DNA from: Microbacterium sp. Yaish 1
Lineage (GTDB): Bacteria > Actinomycetota > Actinomycetes > Actinomycetales > Microbacteriaceae
Length of the DNA: 64,000 nucleotides
Assembly: GCF_002245215.1 (NCBI RefSeq)
Contig: NZ_NPMR01000002.1
Coordinates: 845,556 to 909,555 of the forward strand
Direction of reading: 5' to 3'
Both the position numbers and the translations under genes were made by a program. The notes under the pieces were generated by a model. It saw only the letters and a program-made list of their open reading frames with translations. It was not told the origin of the DNA and ran no database searches. Positions within the stretch are counted from its first letter, which is position 1, and every line of letters starts with the position of its first letter. This document shows positions 51,374-61,841 of this stretch, one piece after another.

Positions 51374-54300
51374 TCACGCCAGGTCTCTCTCATCCTGCGC
51401 GATGGCCTCGCCGCCTTCACCAAGCGCAACAAGGAACTGCGAGGTCGTGAGCACCTCGTACGGGCGCGAGACCCAGTAGCCGGCTGGCGTCAGGTGGCGA
51501 GTAACGAAGCGTGTTTGAAGCACGTGGGCGCCGTGGTCCGGCAATGGCTCCAGGCCGAGCTTCTTGGCTATGTCTTCAACGTAGGGCTTCAGCTCTATCT
51601 CCTTGCGCGCGAGCTGTGTGGCGTAGCAAGGCTTGACCCTGCCTTTGTTCTCCGAGTCGCTGTAGAAGGTTCGCAGCTGGCGCGCAGTCTCTGCGAAGCC
51701 GTAAACGGAGGCGGGATCTTTCGCCTCGATCAGCCAGATGTTCGGATCGCCGCTACGCCCGCAAACGAGGTCTACTTCTGTCGTCAGCTCCGGGACGCCC
51801 AGACGAGCGTGGTCGCCAGGCTTGACGCGCGCGATGGTCTTGAACCCAACTTCTTGAAGCTGCCGCTCAAGTGTTCGCTCGAACGCCTTGTTCCTCCCCG
51901 ATCGTCTCTCAGCAAGAGCCTTGGACACCTTGTCAGGCACCTCGCCCGTCCAGGGAAGAACGCCCTGCGTCAGGTGATTGTTGTAAACGCTCAGGGTTGT
52001 CAGGAGATACTGCGGAGCGATCAGGATGGTGTCATCTGGACGCCTTACAAGCGGTTGCACGAGTAGACGATGTCTGCGGGTTCGTGTTTGCCACGGCTCC
52101 CAACTGCTGGATCGCAGTATGTCTGAGGACACCGTGAGCATTTGAAACGCGTTCCGGAGACGCAACCGCTGTTCTTCATCGAGATCACCGGCTGCTTCAA
52201 AGACCCAGCCGAGAGCCTCGTCCTCTGAGGCAAATGCGATGCTTCTGCCGTCGTTGAATGAATCCCATTGAGCGAGCGCCATCAAGACTATGAAGAGATC
52301 GGACGTGGACGCGCCGAAGGATTCCAGCATCGCTGGGTCAACGGCGTCCTCAAGTCCTCCTGCGCCTGCCTCGTCGTCATCGAGTACCGGACCGAGGCGG
52401 ATAGTGGCTGCCGCCGTGTTGAGAGATCCTCCTTCCAGCGCCCATGAATCATCAGTCACGTGCTCTTCGTCTTTGAATGTGAGCTCGTATGCAGAACTGA
52501 TATCGATGATCGTGGGAGCAACCCGGTGATGCAGCCGCTCGCTCAACGTCGTCATTGTGCGGTACGCATCTGCGGCAGCCAGGAGCGCACTCCAGCTCTG
52601 AGCCGTAACAGGCTGTTGCCCATTAGCATCCGGGCCCAGTCTCAATGCGGCTTCGACGATGATCTCGTTGCACTGCCTTAGTTCCAGCGTTTCACTAGCG
52701 AGCTCGGCCATGCGCGCCACTGGATCCCACTCCGTGCTCAGATTCTGGGCGACGCGCGTCAGGTTTCCTTGCGCTTCCTGGAGGTGGTCATAGACACGAT
52801 TGAGTTGCTCCATTCCCGTGGCGACGATCGCATCGGTGTTGTGTGATGTGATTCGATCGTTGAGCTGTTCCAGAGCTGCGGGCGCGAGATGGGTTCGGAC
52901 TAGCGCATTGGCTTCGACCCCGTGGTACTCGCCGGGTTGTATGCCCGTTGCGTGCAAGCGACGGGCGAAGGACGCAGTTGCCGCTGATTCGTCAGACGGG
53001 CTCAGCTGCCAGGGCCTCGGCAGATGGTTGAGTTTGGTTCGCGCGGTCTTCGTCTCGAGTATCAGGAATGGTCGGCAAGTGAGCCATTCGCGTCCGATCT
53101 CTTGCGCAACGCTGTCATTGACGCCGCCGTAGGCAAGAAGCTGTTCGAGGGCGTTGGCTGTAAGCGCATTGGCTGCGAAGGGTTTGCCGTCCGCCTCCTG
53201 CACGAACTCCTCCAGGTCGAAACTCCAGAGCGCCACCCGCGGAGCACCTTCCGTTCGAGTCCGGGAAGATGAGAACTCGACCACTTCATCGCCTCGTTCA
53301 ACCGTCCGAAGCCAGAGCCGGTATCCGGGAGTTGCGAGGTCTTCGTGGGCGTGCCGCCACGACTCACCGATTGCGTCGAAGGCGAAGACGAGGCCTCCAC
53401 AGACGTCAAACAGGAACCGATACTCCTGGTCGTCGGTCCAGTCCGGGTCGGACCTGACGATTGCGATCGGAGGCGTGATGAGAGGCAGAGACCAGCCGAT
53501 TCGATCGGGGGCACGGTGGGTTCCCCGTCGATAGTCGTATTCGCTCTCAGAGCCAACAAACGATACGGACGCGACATTGCCGGATGAGATTTCGGCCATC
53601 TCCGCGTGCCGCAGTGGCGGCAGCCCTGTTCCATGAAGCGCGACTTCTAAGCGCGAGAGAGCTACCGCACGCTCCCACTCGGCTTCTCCTGCGTGTGCCT
53701 CGAAGTACATGTGTGTTGGACTGATCCCGCCTTTGAAGAAGGTCTTGTCGTTCGTCCTCCATGGTTCCCAGTAGTTGATCGCTTCCCAGCCGAAGCTGGA
53801 TGGAAACTCTGGTGAACTCAGGTCACGGGCGAACCGATACAGATCGTCGTCTGCCGTTGCCGTCTCCGCAATCCAGGTGAGGTCTTCCAGCGCGAGCGCT
53901 GCTTGGCCAGGCACCTGAGGTGCCATCAGATGGGATGTGCCGGCGACGATGACAAGCGGAACAACGCTTGCGCCGGGGAGCAACTTGATGGTGCCGCCAC
54001 CAGCGATCTGTGCCGAGATCGGGCCGTCGGACGGGTCACGGTCCCGGACGCGGTCTGCCAGCGTTACGCACGCTGGCGACGACGACCCTGTTCTAGGCAG
54101 GTCTTCTGTGAAGAGGATCGATACCGCGATGAAGTTTGGCCCGTCGACCGGAACGAGCCACTGGATTTCGTTCCCTGTCAGTGGAGGCGTCTCATCGGGT
54201 GCTTTGGGCGGCGCCTCGATCAAGGTATTCGAGAACCGCCAGAGTGCGCCGCGGATCGCATCGATGCAGGAAGCCCGGAGCGCTCGCCTAGCGTGGTTAT

Positions 54301-55147
54301 CACGTTCAAGGCCATCGACAAGTTCCGCGACCGCGTGAGCAAGCACTTCGGGGACATAGGTCGGTGGCAGCCATCGATAATGCGGGTTAGCTGTTGAGAG
54401 GCGATAACGCAGAGTCCGCCCGAAGGGACTCGTCGGACTATCGTGCTCGTACTTTGCCGAGATTGCCGGTGAGGTCATCCATTCAAGCGCAAGCAGATCC
54501 GCTTGGCCTAGTTGGAGCGACTCGAGCGGGTCAGCGGAAACGAGCTTGCCGGCGGCGTCCAGCTCGTTGACTGGAAGTTCGATTTCGTCGCCGAGTTCGA
54601 TGTCCGGAGCTGGTTGCCACTCCGGCAGCAGAGTGTTCAGGCAGTAGTCCACGTACCTGAGCGCTACTCGGACAACATTGGCGATGCCAAACTTGTGCCG
54701 CCGCACAAGTCGGTCGTCCACCGCGTCGGCAAGTCGCAGAGCCCGGGAGAGGTCGGCTATCGGCCTCTCGATCAGACCAGGCACATAGCGCAGCAGTTCG
54801 TCATCGACTCGGACGGTCGCGACATTGGTGGGGTCGGTCGAGATGTAGTCCTCGTGCATGACACCGATGCCCTTGGACTCAGCCGCCGTGTCAACCAACT
54901 CCTGTACGTCAGGGAGAGGCTCTCTTGAACGCTCGTTGGAAACGGAACTCGCGCGGAGGCTGGCGGCGAGCGCCACACCGATTGATACGGCCCGGTGACG
55001 CGCGGACGGGGACGAAGCTGCCGCAAAAAATGTGGCCCACAGTTGGTCGGGGTCGAACCGACAATAGATTCGAGCAAGTTCGTCGGGTTCGGGTGCCGCC
55101 GGCTTTGCTTGAGCGCGCTTCGGTTTTCTCGTCTTACTCCGACCCAT
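51374..55147 (-). CDS. 1257-residue unknown protein with C-terminal PD-(D/E)XK-like nuclease domain
   Basis: ATG at 55147 chosen for TTGGAGG six bases upstream. The first 1050 residues match no family I recognise; they begin with a Lys/Arg-rich tail (MGRSKTRKPKRAQ) and are soluble. Near the C terminus FERTLERQLQEVGF, TEVDLVC (Asp about 1124) and IWLIEAKD (Glu-x-Lys about 1140-1142) give the order expected of a restriction-endonuclease fold. It starts a leftward unit within the island, beside an ApeA-like defence gene, so an anti-phage nuclease is a reasonable guess. The 225 bases upstream hold only its promoter. Confidence 0.8.
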   Translation of the reverse strand: MGRSKTRKPKRAQAKPAAPEPDELARIYCRFDPDQLWATFFAAASSPSARHRAVSIGVALAASLRASSVSNERSREPLPDVQELVDTAAESKGIGVMHEDYISTDPTNVATVRVDDELLRYVPGLIERPIADLSRALRLADAVDDRLVRRHKFGIANVVRVALRYVDYCLNTLLPEWQPAPDIELGDEIELPVNELDAAGKLVSADPLESLQLGQADLLALEWMTSPAISAKYEHDSPTSPFGRTLRYRLSTANPHYRWLPPTYVPEVLAHAVAELVDGLERDNHARRALRASCIDAIRGALWRFSNTLIEAPPKAPDETPPLTGNEIQWLVPVDGPNFIAVSILFTEDLPRTGSSSPACVTLADRVRDRDPSDGPISAQIAGGGTIKLLPGASVVPLVIVAGTSHLMAPQVPGQAALALEDLTWIAETATADDDLYRFARDLSSPEFPSSFGWEAINYWEPWRTNDKTFFKGGISPTHMYFEAHAGEAEWERAVALSRLEVALHGTGLPPLRHAEMAEISSGNVASVSFVGSESEYDYRRGTHRAPDRIGWSLPLITPPIAIVRSDPDWTDDQEYRFLFDVCGGLVFAFDAIGESWRHAHEDLATPGYRLWLRTVERGDEVVEFSSSRTRTEGAPRVALWSFDLEEFVQEADGKPFAANALTANALEQLLAYGGVNDSVAQEIGREWLTCRPFLILETKTARTKLNHLPRPWQLSPSDESAATASFARRLHATGIQPGEYHGVEANALVRTHLAPAALEQLNDRITSHNTDAIVATGMEQLNRVYDHLQEAQGNLTRVAQNLSTEWDPVARMAELASETLELRQCNEIIVEAALRLGPDANGQQPVTAQSWSALLAAADAYRTMTTLSERLHHRVAPTIIDISSAYELTFKDEEHVTDDSWALEGGSLNTAAATIRLGPVLDDDEAGAGGLEDAVDPAMLESFGASTSDLFIVLMALAQWDSFNDGRSIAFASEDEALGWVFEAAGDLDEEQRLRLRNAFQMLTVSSDILRSSSWEPWQTRTRRHRLLVQPLVRRPDDTILIAPQYLLTTLSVYNNHLTQGVLPWTGEVPDKVSKALAERRSGRNKAFERTLERQLQEVGFKTIARVKPGDHARLGVPELTTEVDLVCGRSGDPNIWLIEAKDPASVYGFAETARQLRTFYSDSENKGRVKPCYATQLARKEIELKPYVEDIAKKLGLEPLPDHGAHVLQTRFVTRHLTPAGYWVSRPYEVLTTSQFLVALGEGGEAIAQDERDLA

Positions 55148-55390
55148 GCCAGCCTCCAAGTTCACGTGGAAGATACGATCTCATGTGTCGTGTTCGACAG
55201 TCGATGTCGACGCGACGCCCAGCACCTGAACCGGCGCCGGATGCTGCGAGCCTATAGCTGGCCCGACATGTCCTACGGCGATGCCGTGCGGGGGCGGCTG
55301 CGAGCTGATCGTCGCGGCCGGTCTAGCTGGACGCATCAGCCGGGATGACAGGCCAGGTCCGCCCGGCAGAAAGGCTTCAGCTGTATAGAC

Positions 55391-56998
55391 CTAGCCTGAG
55401 GTCGACGGATCTTCGGCCGCCGTGCCGCCCTGCTCATCTTCTGGACGGCGAGACGCTTGCCTATCGTCAACCACGGTTACGCCAACGGCTGCGATCTGCA
55501 TGACGATCGAGTCGTCATCGCAAAGGACTCGTCGTGCGAGCTTGGCGGCGTGCGAAAGATCGGGGTGCTCATCCACAGCGTTTCGGAGCCGATCCTGCGG
55601 CACACCCAATTCGTGAAGCAGGTTCAGGATCACCAAGCCTGCGGTGACCTCAGCGAGAGCATGAAGGTGGTTCAGATCGTTATCGGCGGTTCCGACGTGC
55701 GCGAGATTGTTGCGCGCATCTTTCGCCGCTTTGGCCCACACCTCAGGTTCATGCACGAGGCGGACGCCAGCTTCGCCGACTCGGCCCACAAGATCGAGGA
55801 GCCGCTGCTTGAGAGTGGGGACATTTGAATGCTCGGTGAGACGGTCCGAGAGCCACGCCTTGCGGTCAGCTGGCGCCGCTTCCAGTAGAGCTTTGCGCAG
55901 TGACTTGAACTCTTCCGGAGGAATCGGCGGGGCCGGGTCGAGCGCACGATGGAACGACTCCGCGGCGGCAACAGCCGTAACAACTCTCGTCTCGATGTAG
56001 CCGCTCCGCACATACCGCAAACCGAGAATCATGCTGCGCGCGGCAGCGAACCTGTCGCGGACATCTAGCCAACGAGGAAGGAGCTCCTCGAAGGGAAGGT
56101 CATCAAGCGTCAGGACGTAGTTGCGCAGATCGAGAGCCTTCGCATCCGGCTTGGGCTTGACTACCCGCACCTGATACACGGTGATCTCATGCGGCTGGTC
56201 CCGCATCGGATGATCGTCGGGCCAATCGTCAGGAGTCGGCGGCAGGAACACGCGCATACTGATGATCCCGCACGCACGGAGCGTTGAGAGGGACAACAGG
56301 TCTGCCATGCCTCCGAGCAGATCGAGCCAGTACTCGAAGGACTGCGGCTCCTCGCGCTCGAATCTGATGACCTGATGTTCGCGCACGCGCGTCAGGGTTT
56401 GGGACCGGGTCTGCTCAGAATACGGATGCCACGCATAGTGGCTGAGCTTGACTGTCAGCGGGCCCGAATTGGCCGTGAGAGCTTCCAGGTGCTTCAACTC
56501 GATCGCGCCACTGAGGTCGCGTTCTGGCCCGAAATAATGTGTCTCCTGGATGCCAGTTCTGCGCGACCAGACGGTCATGTCCTCGACGTGTGCGGAAGCA
56601 GCCGTAAACGCTCGTTCGTCCGGATCGTCCATATGCACGCCCACCAGCGCGGTGTGTGCCCTCAACTCCAGCTTGTCAGGCGTCCCGAACATCCCGCCAA
56701 GGCTGAACGAACGCGCAGTTGTGACGTGGACGCTCAACAAGGTGATGAACTTGCCGTCACCGATGCCGACGACCACTGGCCAGTGCTGAAGCTCGTCGGT
56801 GACGATAGTGGAGCCGTTCTCACCCGGGCGCGTTACGTTGTATCGCCAGCCGCCGATGAGCCGAAGCCGTAGACCCTTGTCCGGCGAGTAGGTCAGCACC
56901 CCAGGCACCTTGTTGTCGGGATCCTCGGGTCGCCACCACTGGCCCGTCCAGTCCTGATGCTCGTCTAGCAGAGTTTCGGTCACACCTTCATAATGCAC
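55391..56998 (-). CDS. ApeA-like HEPN anti-phage protein
   Basis: 535 residues. The N-terminal domain has the ApeA pattern GQWWRPEDPDNKVPGVLTYSPDKGLRLRLIGG (quoted by its key residues: GxWW, PGxL, LRLxG). The C-terminal half is helical and contains the HEPN RNase motif RNNLAH (R-x4-H, about 429-434) after AKAAKDA. ApeA proteins are single-gene abortive-infection systems thought to cleave RNA on phage sensing. Gene is preceded by a long non-coding stretch and appears to have its own promoter. Confidence 0.82.
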   Translation of the reverse strand: MHYEGVTETLLDEHQDWTGQWWRPEDPDNKVPGVLTYSPDKGLRLRLIGGWRYNVTRPGENGSTIVTDELQHWPVVVGIGDGKFITLLSVHVTTARSFSLGGMFGTPDKLELRAHTALVGVHMDDPDERAFTAASAHVEDMTVWSRRTGIQETHYFGPERDLSGAIELKHLEALTANSGPLTVKLSHYAWHPYSEQTRSQTLTRVREHQVIRFEREEPQSFEYWLDLLGGMADLLSLSTLRACGIISMRVFLPPTPDDWPDDHPMRDQPHEITVYQVRVVKPKPDAKALDLRNYVLTLDDLPFEELLPRWLDVRDRFAAARSMILGLRYVRSGYIETRVVTAVAAAESFHRALDPAPPIPPEEFKSLRKALLEAAPADRKAWLSDRLTEHSNVPTLKQRLLDLVGRVGEAGVRLVHEPEVWAKAAKDARNNLAHVGTADNDLNHLHALAEVTAGLVILNLLHELGVPQDRLRNAVDEHPDLSHAAKLARRVLCDDDSIVMQIAAVGVTVVDDRQASRRPEDEQGGTAAEDPSTSG

Positions 56999-57337
56999 CT
57001 ACGCTACGACATCGAACCGTGTCGGGATGCCGTCGCCGCAAGCGCGAACCGGCGCGTGAAGCTCGCAAAAGTGAATGTGCCGGGAGCGCGCACTCGAGGG
57101 TTCCCTTTCGCCCGTCGTGCGGTTAGGGATCCTCCAACGCGCTGATTGAGGTCGCAGCATAGTCAGCCAAGCTGCGACCGGCGGCGAGGCGTGTTCTGGT
57201 CGAGCGTCGTGCGCCGACGGTCGTCATTCTCGCCAGAAGACGTGGTACGGATCTACGCACGCTCACCCCGATAGACATAAGCGAGCACCGCTGTTGGGGC
57301 CCGTGAGTGTCTTCACCTTGTCACCGAGCATCCAACC
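56999..57337. other. gene-free stretch between ApeA-like gene and remnant
   Basis: About 340 bases with no credible ORF on either strand. It should contain the leftward promoter of the ApeA-like gene. I see no repeat or RNA structure of note. An open frame runs into the remnant at 57338 from about 57280 without a start codon. Confidence 0.5.
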
Positions 57338-59149
57338 ATGAGAGCCCATGACAGGCTCGTGATGCTGCTTGCAGGACCGCATCTTTACGACAGTCATAGT
57401 AAGCACGAGGTCTTTCGGCTCCTCGCAAGGATCGCGCCGAATCTGGAGGATCGCGATCGGAAGCTGCCCCTCGGACGTGTCCTCAAAGGTCCTCCGCCAT
57501 TTGACCTCGATCCCGAGCGCGAAGAGCAACGCCACGAAAGATGCATCTTCGACATCATCGAGTGGCTCACACGCTACGTCAGCGGATGGGACGACCTTGA
57601 ACGCGCGGTCGCTGCGATCCGAGATCATCGACCGACCATCGGAGTGCGCCCGCATCCCGACTATTGGATGGACTCGGGTGGCTGGGTCGAGGAGGCAGCA
57701 CCGTTCTCCACCGACGAGTTTGTTGGAGCATTCGACGACCACGGTCCCTCGGGCGCCTTCGCGCTGGCAGTCAATCAGTCATACGCCGAAGACGCGCTGG
57801 ATGGGCCGACCTGGCAGGGTGCGTGCGCCGTCGTGCAGCAGGCGATCGAGAGCCGGCCGGACACTGGTCTGGCACTCCTCGGAGAGCCGATCGTCTCGGA
57901 GAACCCTGTGCGAAAAAGCGACTTCAGGTCTTCAGTCATCACTGGGCTCGGCAATGCCAAGCTCACGGACCAGCAGATCGAACCGGCGCTCGCATCGCTG
58001 CTAGCCCTCGTCGCGGATGCGCGACTCGCCCGTTCGATGAGCGATCTCTCTCTCGGCTGTGGAGAGTGGTGCACCCGAGCCCTCGGAGTCAGTGCTGGCT
58101 CGGCTCGATGAGCCGGCAAGCGCTGTATGGGACACACACGCTCCGGAATTGGAGGAACGCGACTCCCAAGATTGGCTGATGCTCGGACTCAACACGTGGC
58201 CCGGAGTTCTCGCACAATATTGGGTCAACCGTGTGCGCCTGCTGTGGACAGCCGAGGGGAACGATTGGCGAGGGCTTTCCACGGCCGACAAGGAAGCCGC
58301 GGCGAGGCTGCTGGATCCCGCTGACTACGCAACTCGCGCGAGTTTGGCGATCACCGCCGCGGACACATACTTCCTATTCGGTGCTGATCCCACGTTTGCA
58401 CGCGAGCACCTCTTTCCATTGTTCGAGGCCACGACAGGCGAAAGAGCGACCCAAGCCTGGAAGAGCTACCTCCACCACCCCCGAGCCAACGATGCGATGC
58501 TGGAGGCCGGCTTCTAGCATCAGCTGACTTCGGCCCATGATCTGATCGCTGGCCTGGGCTCCGAGCACGGTCTTGAGCGCCAGTACTGGTGAATGATGGC
58601 GTCAATCTGCATCCGATCGGGGGCAGCGGACGTTGTCGACGCGCCAGCCTCACCGAGCCTGCGCAAGTTTGTGGCTTCATCAGTGCGATGGCCGATGTGC
58701 TCCACGACATCGACGAAGCGGAGTCGACGAACGCTTGGACTGCGTGGCTTGCCAAAAGCGTCCGAGTTCGCCTCTCTCAACCGATCAGCATGATTCCCGC
58801 GCAGGAACGCACAGCGTGGGGCGACATGGCGCTCCGCACGCCCAGCGGCATCACCTTGGAGACACTCGAAGTCACGGACTTAGCGCCGGGACCGCTCGGG
58901 GAGCACTCCACGTTTGACGACCTGCCGGCCGAGATCGTTCGCACGCATCCGGACAAGATTGCCCAGATCCTCACCCGTCGCCTCGCACTGGTGAGCCAAT
59001 CTGATTGGCACATCGCTCACGAATTGCAATCAGTCGCAGGCCTGCTCAAGGAGAGCGGCGTCACTGATCTGGAACTTCGAAACCTCGCGGAACATGCGAT
59101 ACGCATCGGTGTCCACAGCGCCGCGTCCTGGGCCGACGACGTCACCTGA
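57338..59149 (+). pseudogene. multiply frameshifted remnant of a large island gene
   Basis: Three successive frames carry protein-like sequence: 57338-58111 (begins MRAHDRLVMLLAGPHLYD), 58059-58517 (through WPGVLAQYWVNRVRLLW to MLEAGF) and 58589-59149 (WTAWLAKSVRVRLSQP to SAASWADDV). Between the last two, frame 3 continues past a TAG (58515) with SAHDLIAGLGSEHGLERQYW and then meets a TGA (58590). Overlapping frames and in-frame stops point to one gene of at least 600 codons broken by two or more frameshifts and two stops. The pattern vaguely recalls the C-terminal region of large SIR2/DUF4020-type defence proteins; that is a weak impression. Sequencing errors could mimic this. Confidence 0.6.
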
Positions 59150-59437
59150 GAATCCGGAGAGCCGGAGTCAAGCGGAACCAACGCCTGTAGGTCGGATCAA
59201 CCATTGTGGCGCGTTCCGCAGTGCCAGTTCGCCGTTGCGCGGTCGGTAGGCGAGCCTTCAGAGAGACGTTCTGGGCGCCCGGTTCCACCAGGCAGAGTGG
59301 GGTGCCGCCGATCAGTGGGTGGTCTTACTGAGTGTTATGCCGTTCGAAGGGCATGCCCCGTATGACTCGGAAGGCACCTCGGTGGCCGCCAGCGCGTCAC
59401 TCTCTCACCGGCCTAACCTCATCGTGGTCGGCGGCCG

Positions 59438-60262
59438 TCAAACCATGGGGCGCTGGTTCTGATGCTCCTCGGTTGCGTACCGCAGGAAGAACGCGACTGT
59501 GGTTTCCAGATCGGTGACGGCCATCTCAAGGAAGTTCGCGTAGACGCTCATACTGATCGGATGCTCCGAAGGATTCCGCACCGAATGCGGGCCAACCCCG
59601 ATGCCCGCTGAGATCGGGACGTTTCCGTGGGACACGCCCGCGCAAGCCATCCAGCACGACTCCATCAAAGTGGGATAGCTCGGTCGCACAGCGCGGCTTG
59701 CTTCCCGAACGATGCCGCTCAACGCCACCCTCTTCGACGTCGTCACCTTCTCCGGGTCAAGCCCCTTGATCGGCTCCGCGATCTCGTGGATCGTCTCTTC
59801 AAGGTCATACACCGCGCTGAGATCCGGATTTGCGTTAGCAACGACCGCCATGTCAACAGCGCTCTGGGTGTCCCACCACATCCGCTTGAGGAATCGCTCA
59901 ACCCGGACACGATGAGACGGGTCCGCGATGAGCCAATGTGCTGTCGCTATGCACTCGATCGCGACTCTCAGCACAACGAACGACGTCAGAGCCGGGGTAC
60001 GACCGTCGCAGGCAGATCCGATGTAGTGCTGTGCCAGTCGGAGTTGAGTCCGCACCATGTCCGATGGGAGGAACGTTTCCTCGAAGCAGTGATCAACCGC
60101 TGACGCACGACCTCCAGGGATCACTTTCACACTGTCAATAAGCTCGCCCACCGCTTCCAGGCGGGCCCGGGCGACACGTACATGATCTTGCGGGTCAGGT
60201 TCCTGAATCCGCGCTTCAAAGAACGCAGAGATGCGCCCCAACTCCTCCTCATCGATCTCCAC
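59438..60262 (-). CDS. hypothetical protein of the island
   Basis: 274 residues from a GTG at 60262. Soluble, mostly helical; contains FVVLRVAIECIATAHWLIADPSHRVRVERFLKR and CWMACAGVSHGNVPIS. The layout (helical bundle, Arg...His pairs) is compatible with a HEPN- or DUF5677-like protein, but no active-site motif is clear. It stands alone at the right end of the island. The 288 bases on its left (59150-59437) hold no gene I can see. Confidence 0.7.
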   Translation of the reverse strand: MEIDEEELGRISAFFEARIQEPDPQDHVRVARARLEAVGELIDSVKVIPGGRASAVDHCFEETFLPSDMVRTQLRLAQHYIGSACDGRTPALTSFVVLRVAIECIATAHWLIADPSHRVRVERFLKRMWWDTQSAVDMAVVANANPDLSAVYDLEETIHEIAEPIKGLDPEKVTTSKRVALSGIVREASRAVRPSYPTLMESCWMACAGVSHGNVPISAGIGVGPHSVRNPSEHPISMSVYANFLEMAVTDLETTVAFFLRYATEEHQNQRPMV

Positions 60263-60563
60263 AGGTTCAGGCTACGTCGAACGCTGCTGACACCCCCGTC
60301 GACGCAAGGACGAACGGGCGCACCTCCGGAGATGCGTTGGGCCACCTCGCCGCCATCCGGCGCCGAGGCCCTCGATTGCGGCCAGTCCAGAGGGGATTGG
60401 TCCCCTTTTGGTCCCCGTCGCCCACAGGCCACCCGACAGAGGCGCCCCTATGGGGTGCCTGACGGCTGGGCTCGACTCCCAGGGGACCACATGGGGACCA
60501 CCTGAACGAGCCCCAGACACGACTAAGCCCTGGTGAGATTTACTGTCTCACCAGGGCTTTTCT
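60263..60563. other. gene-free right end of the island
   Basis: Contains short repeats of GGGGACCA/TGGTCCCC on both strands and the hairpin at 60525. Open frames here (for example around ATGTKRGP on the minus strand) resemble low-complexity tails of actinobacterial integrases but have no catalytic residues. No functional gene supported. Confidence 0.4.
60525..60559 (-). terminator. hairpin terminator of the intact tRNA-Pro gene
   Basis: Perfect 14-bp stem AAGCCCTGGTGAGA / TCTCACCAGGGCTT with a 7-base loop, 5 bases beyond the tRNA 3' end. Its sequence is similar but not identical to the hairpin at 51176, so it probably came in with the element. Confidence 0.75.
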
Positions 60564-60638
<75 letters not shown>

Positions 60639-60777
60639 GTCCGCTGTCCGCACGCGGACAACTCCCCTATCCTAACCGGTCCTGAGCCAGCTCGCGAACC
60701 GGCGCACCCGGGCGCGTTGCGCGGCTTCGTCCCCCTGATCGTTGCCCGGTGTCCGAGGCGGGCAGTACGGTCTGGCC

Positions 60778-61395
60778 ATGAGCGAGACGACGATCGTGCC
60801 GGTGACGCCCGGCAGCTTCAGCGATGCCCAGCACGCGATGAGCGGCGGCGGCGACGGACAAGAGTGTCAGTGCCAATGGTGGACGATGACCAACGCCGAC
60901 TTCCAGCGCACCGACGTCGAAGGCCGTGCCGCGGCCTTCCGCAGCGAAGTGGATGCCGCGCCCTCCCCCGGCCTCGTCGCCTACGTCGACGGCGACGCCG
61001 CCGGCTGGGTCCGCGTCGGTCCGCGTACTCGCCAGATCCGACTGAGCAAGACCCGCGCCTACGCCGGTACGACCGAAGAGCCCTGGGACGACGCGGATGT
61101 CTGGGCCGTGAGCTGCTTCGCGGTGCGCAAGGAGCATCGCCGCTCGGGCCTCAATGCGGCGCTCCTCGATGCCGCGATCGCCTTCGCCCGCGAGAACGGC
61201 GCACGCGCGATCGAGGCGTACCCAGTCGACCCGAATGCGGGTCGTAAGGTCACCTCGAACGAGCTGTACCACGGCGCCCTCTCCACGTTCCTCAGCGCGG
61301 GCTTCCGCGAAGTCGCCCGCCCGAAGCCGCACGTCGCCGTCGTCTCCCTTGACCTGGCCGGCGCGAACGAGACCAGCACCGGCGAGCACCCCTGA
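60778..61395 (+). CDS. GNAT-family acetyltransferase
   Basis: 205 residues from the ATG at 60778; upstream in-frame codons lack a binding site. Contains VDGDAAGWVRVGPR, the acetyl-CoA-binding strand VWAVSCFAVRKEHRRSGLNAALLDAAI (pattern V-x4-R/Q-x-x-G-x-A) and AIEAYPVD. The N-terminal CQCQWWT motif is seen in a subgroup of small actinobacterial GNATs. Substrate unknown. Confidence 0.88.
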   Translation: MSETTIVPVTPGSFSDAQHAMSGGGDGQECQCQWWTMTNADFQRTDVEGRAAAFRSEVDAAPSPGLVAYVDGDAAGWVRVGPRTRQIRLSKTRAYAGTTEEPWDDADVWAVSCFAVRKEHRRSGLNAALLDAAIAFARENGARAIEAYPVDPNAGRKVTSNELYHGALSTFLSAGFREVARPKPHVAVVSLDLAGANETSTGEHP

Positions 61396-61417
61396 CGCTT
61401 CGGCGAGAATGGAACGC

Positions 61418-61786
61418 ATGACCGCATCCGACGCCCCCGTCCGTGTGGACTCGTGGCTGTGGGCGGTCCGCATCTACAAGACCCGGTCAGCGGCGACCAC
61501 GGCGTGCCGCGCCGGTCATGTCCGGGTCAACGGCGAAAAGGTGAAAGCGTCGCAGTCGGTGAAGCCCGGCGACGAGCTGCGGGTGCGCATCGCGGGCTTC
61601 GACCGCATCCTCGTCGTCCGGCAGACGCTCACCAAGCGCGTCGGTGCGCCCGTCGCCGCAACGGCGCTGGAAGACCGCACGCCCCCGCGCGAGCCGATGG
61701 CCATGCTCGCCGTCCGCGACCGCGGCGCCGGCCGACCGACGAAACGCGAGCGCCGCGAGATCGACCGGCTGCGCGGAGTCGACTGA
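61418..61786 (+). CDS. S4-domain RNA-binding protein (Hsp15/HslR-like)
   Basis: 122 residues from ATG 61418; an ATG three codons earlier (61409) is also possible. The S4 domain VRVDSWLWAVRIYKTRSAATTACRAGHVRVNGEKVK occupies the first half; a basic C-terminal tail GRPTKRERREIDRLRG follows. In E. coli Hsp15 binds 50S subunits carrying stalled nascent chains. Probably the same role here. Confidence 0.9.
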   Translation: MTASDAPVRVDSWLWAVRIYKTRSAATTACRAGHVRVNGEKVKASQSVKPGDELRVRIAGFDRILVVRQTLTKRVGAPVAATALEDRTPPREPMAMLAVRDRGAGRPTKRERREIDRLRGVD

Positions 61787-61841
61787 ACCATCATCTCGGG
61801 CACCCGACCACGGGCCGCCGAAGACCGAAACCCCGCGATGC

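Noticed and set aside
57263..57742. Minus-strand ORF of 159 codons opposite the island remnant
   Set aside because: The plus-strand frame has the better amino-acid composition and continues over later frames as a single decayed protein; the minus ORF has no binding site or motif.
60272..60520. Integrase at the right end of the island
   Set aside because: The minus-strand frame has a low-complexity tail like those of actinobacterial integrases but no catalytic Arg/His/Tyr context; nothing else of a recombinase is present.
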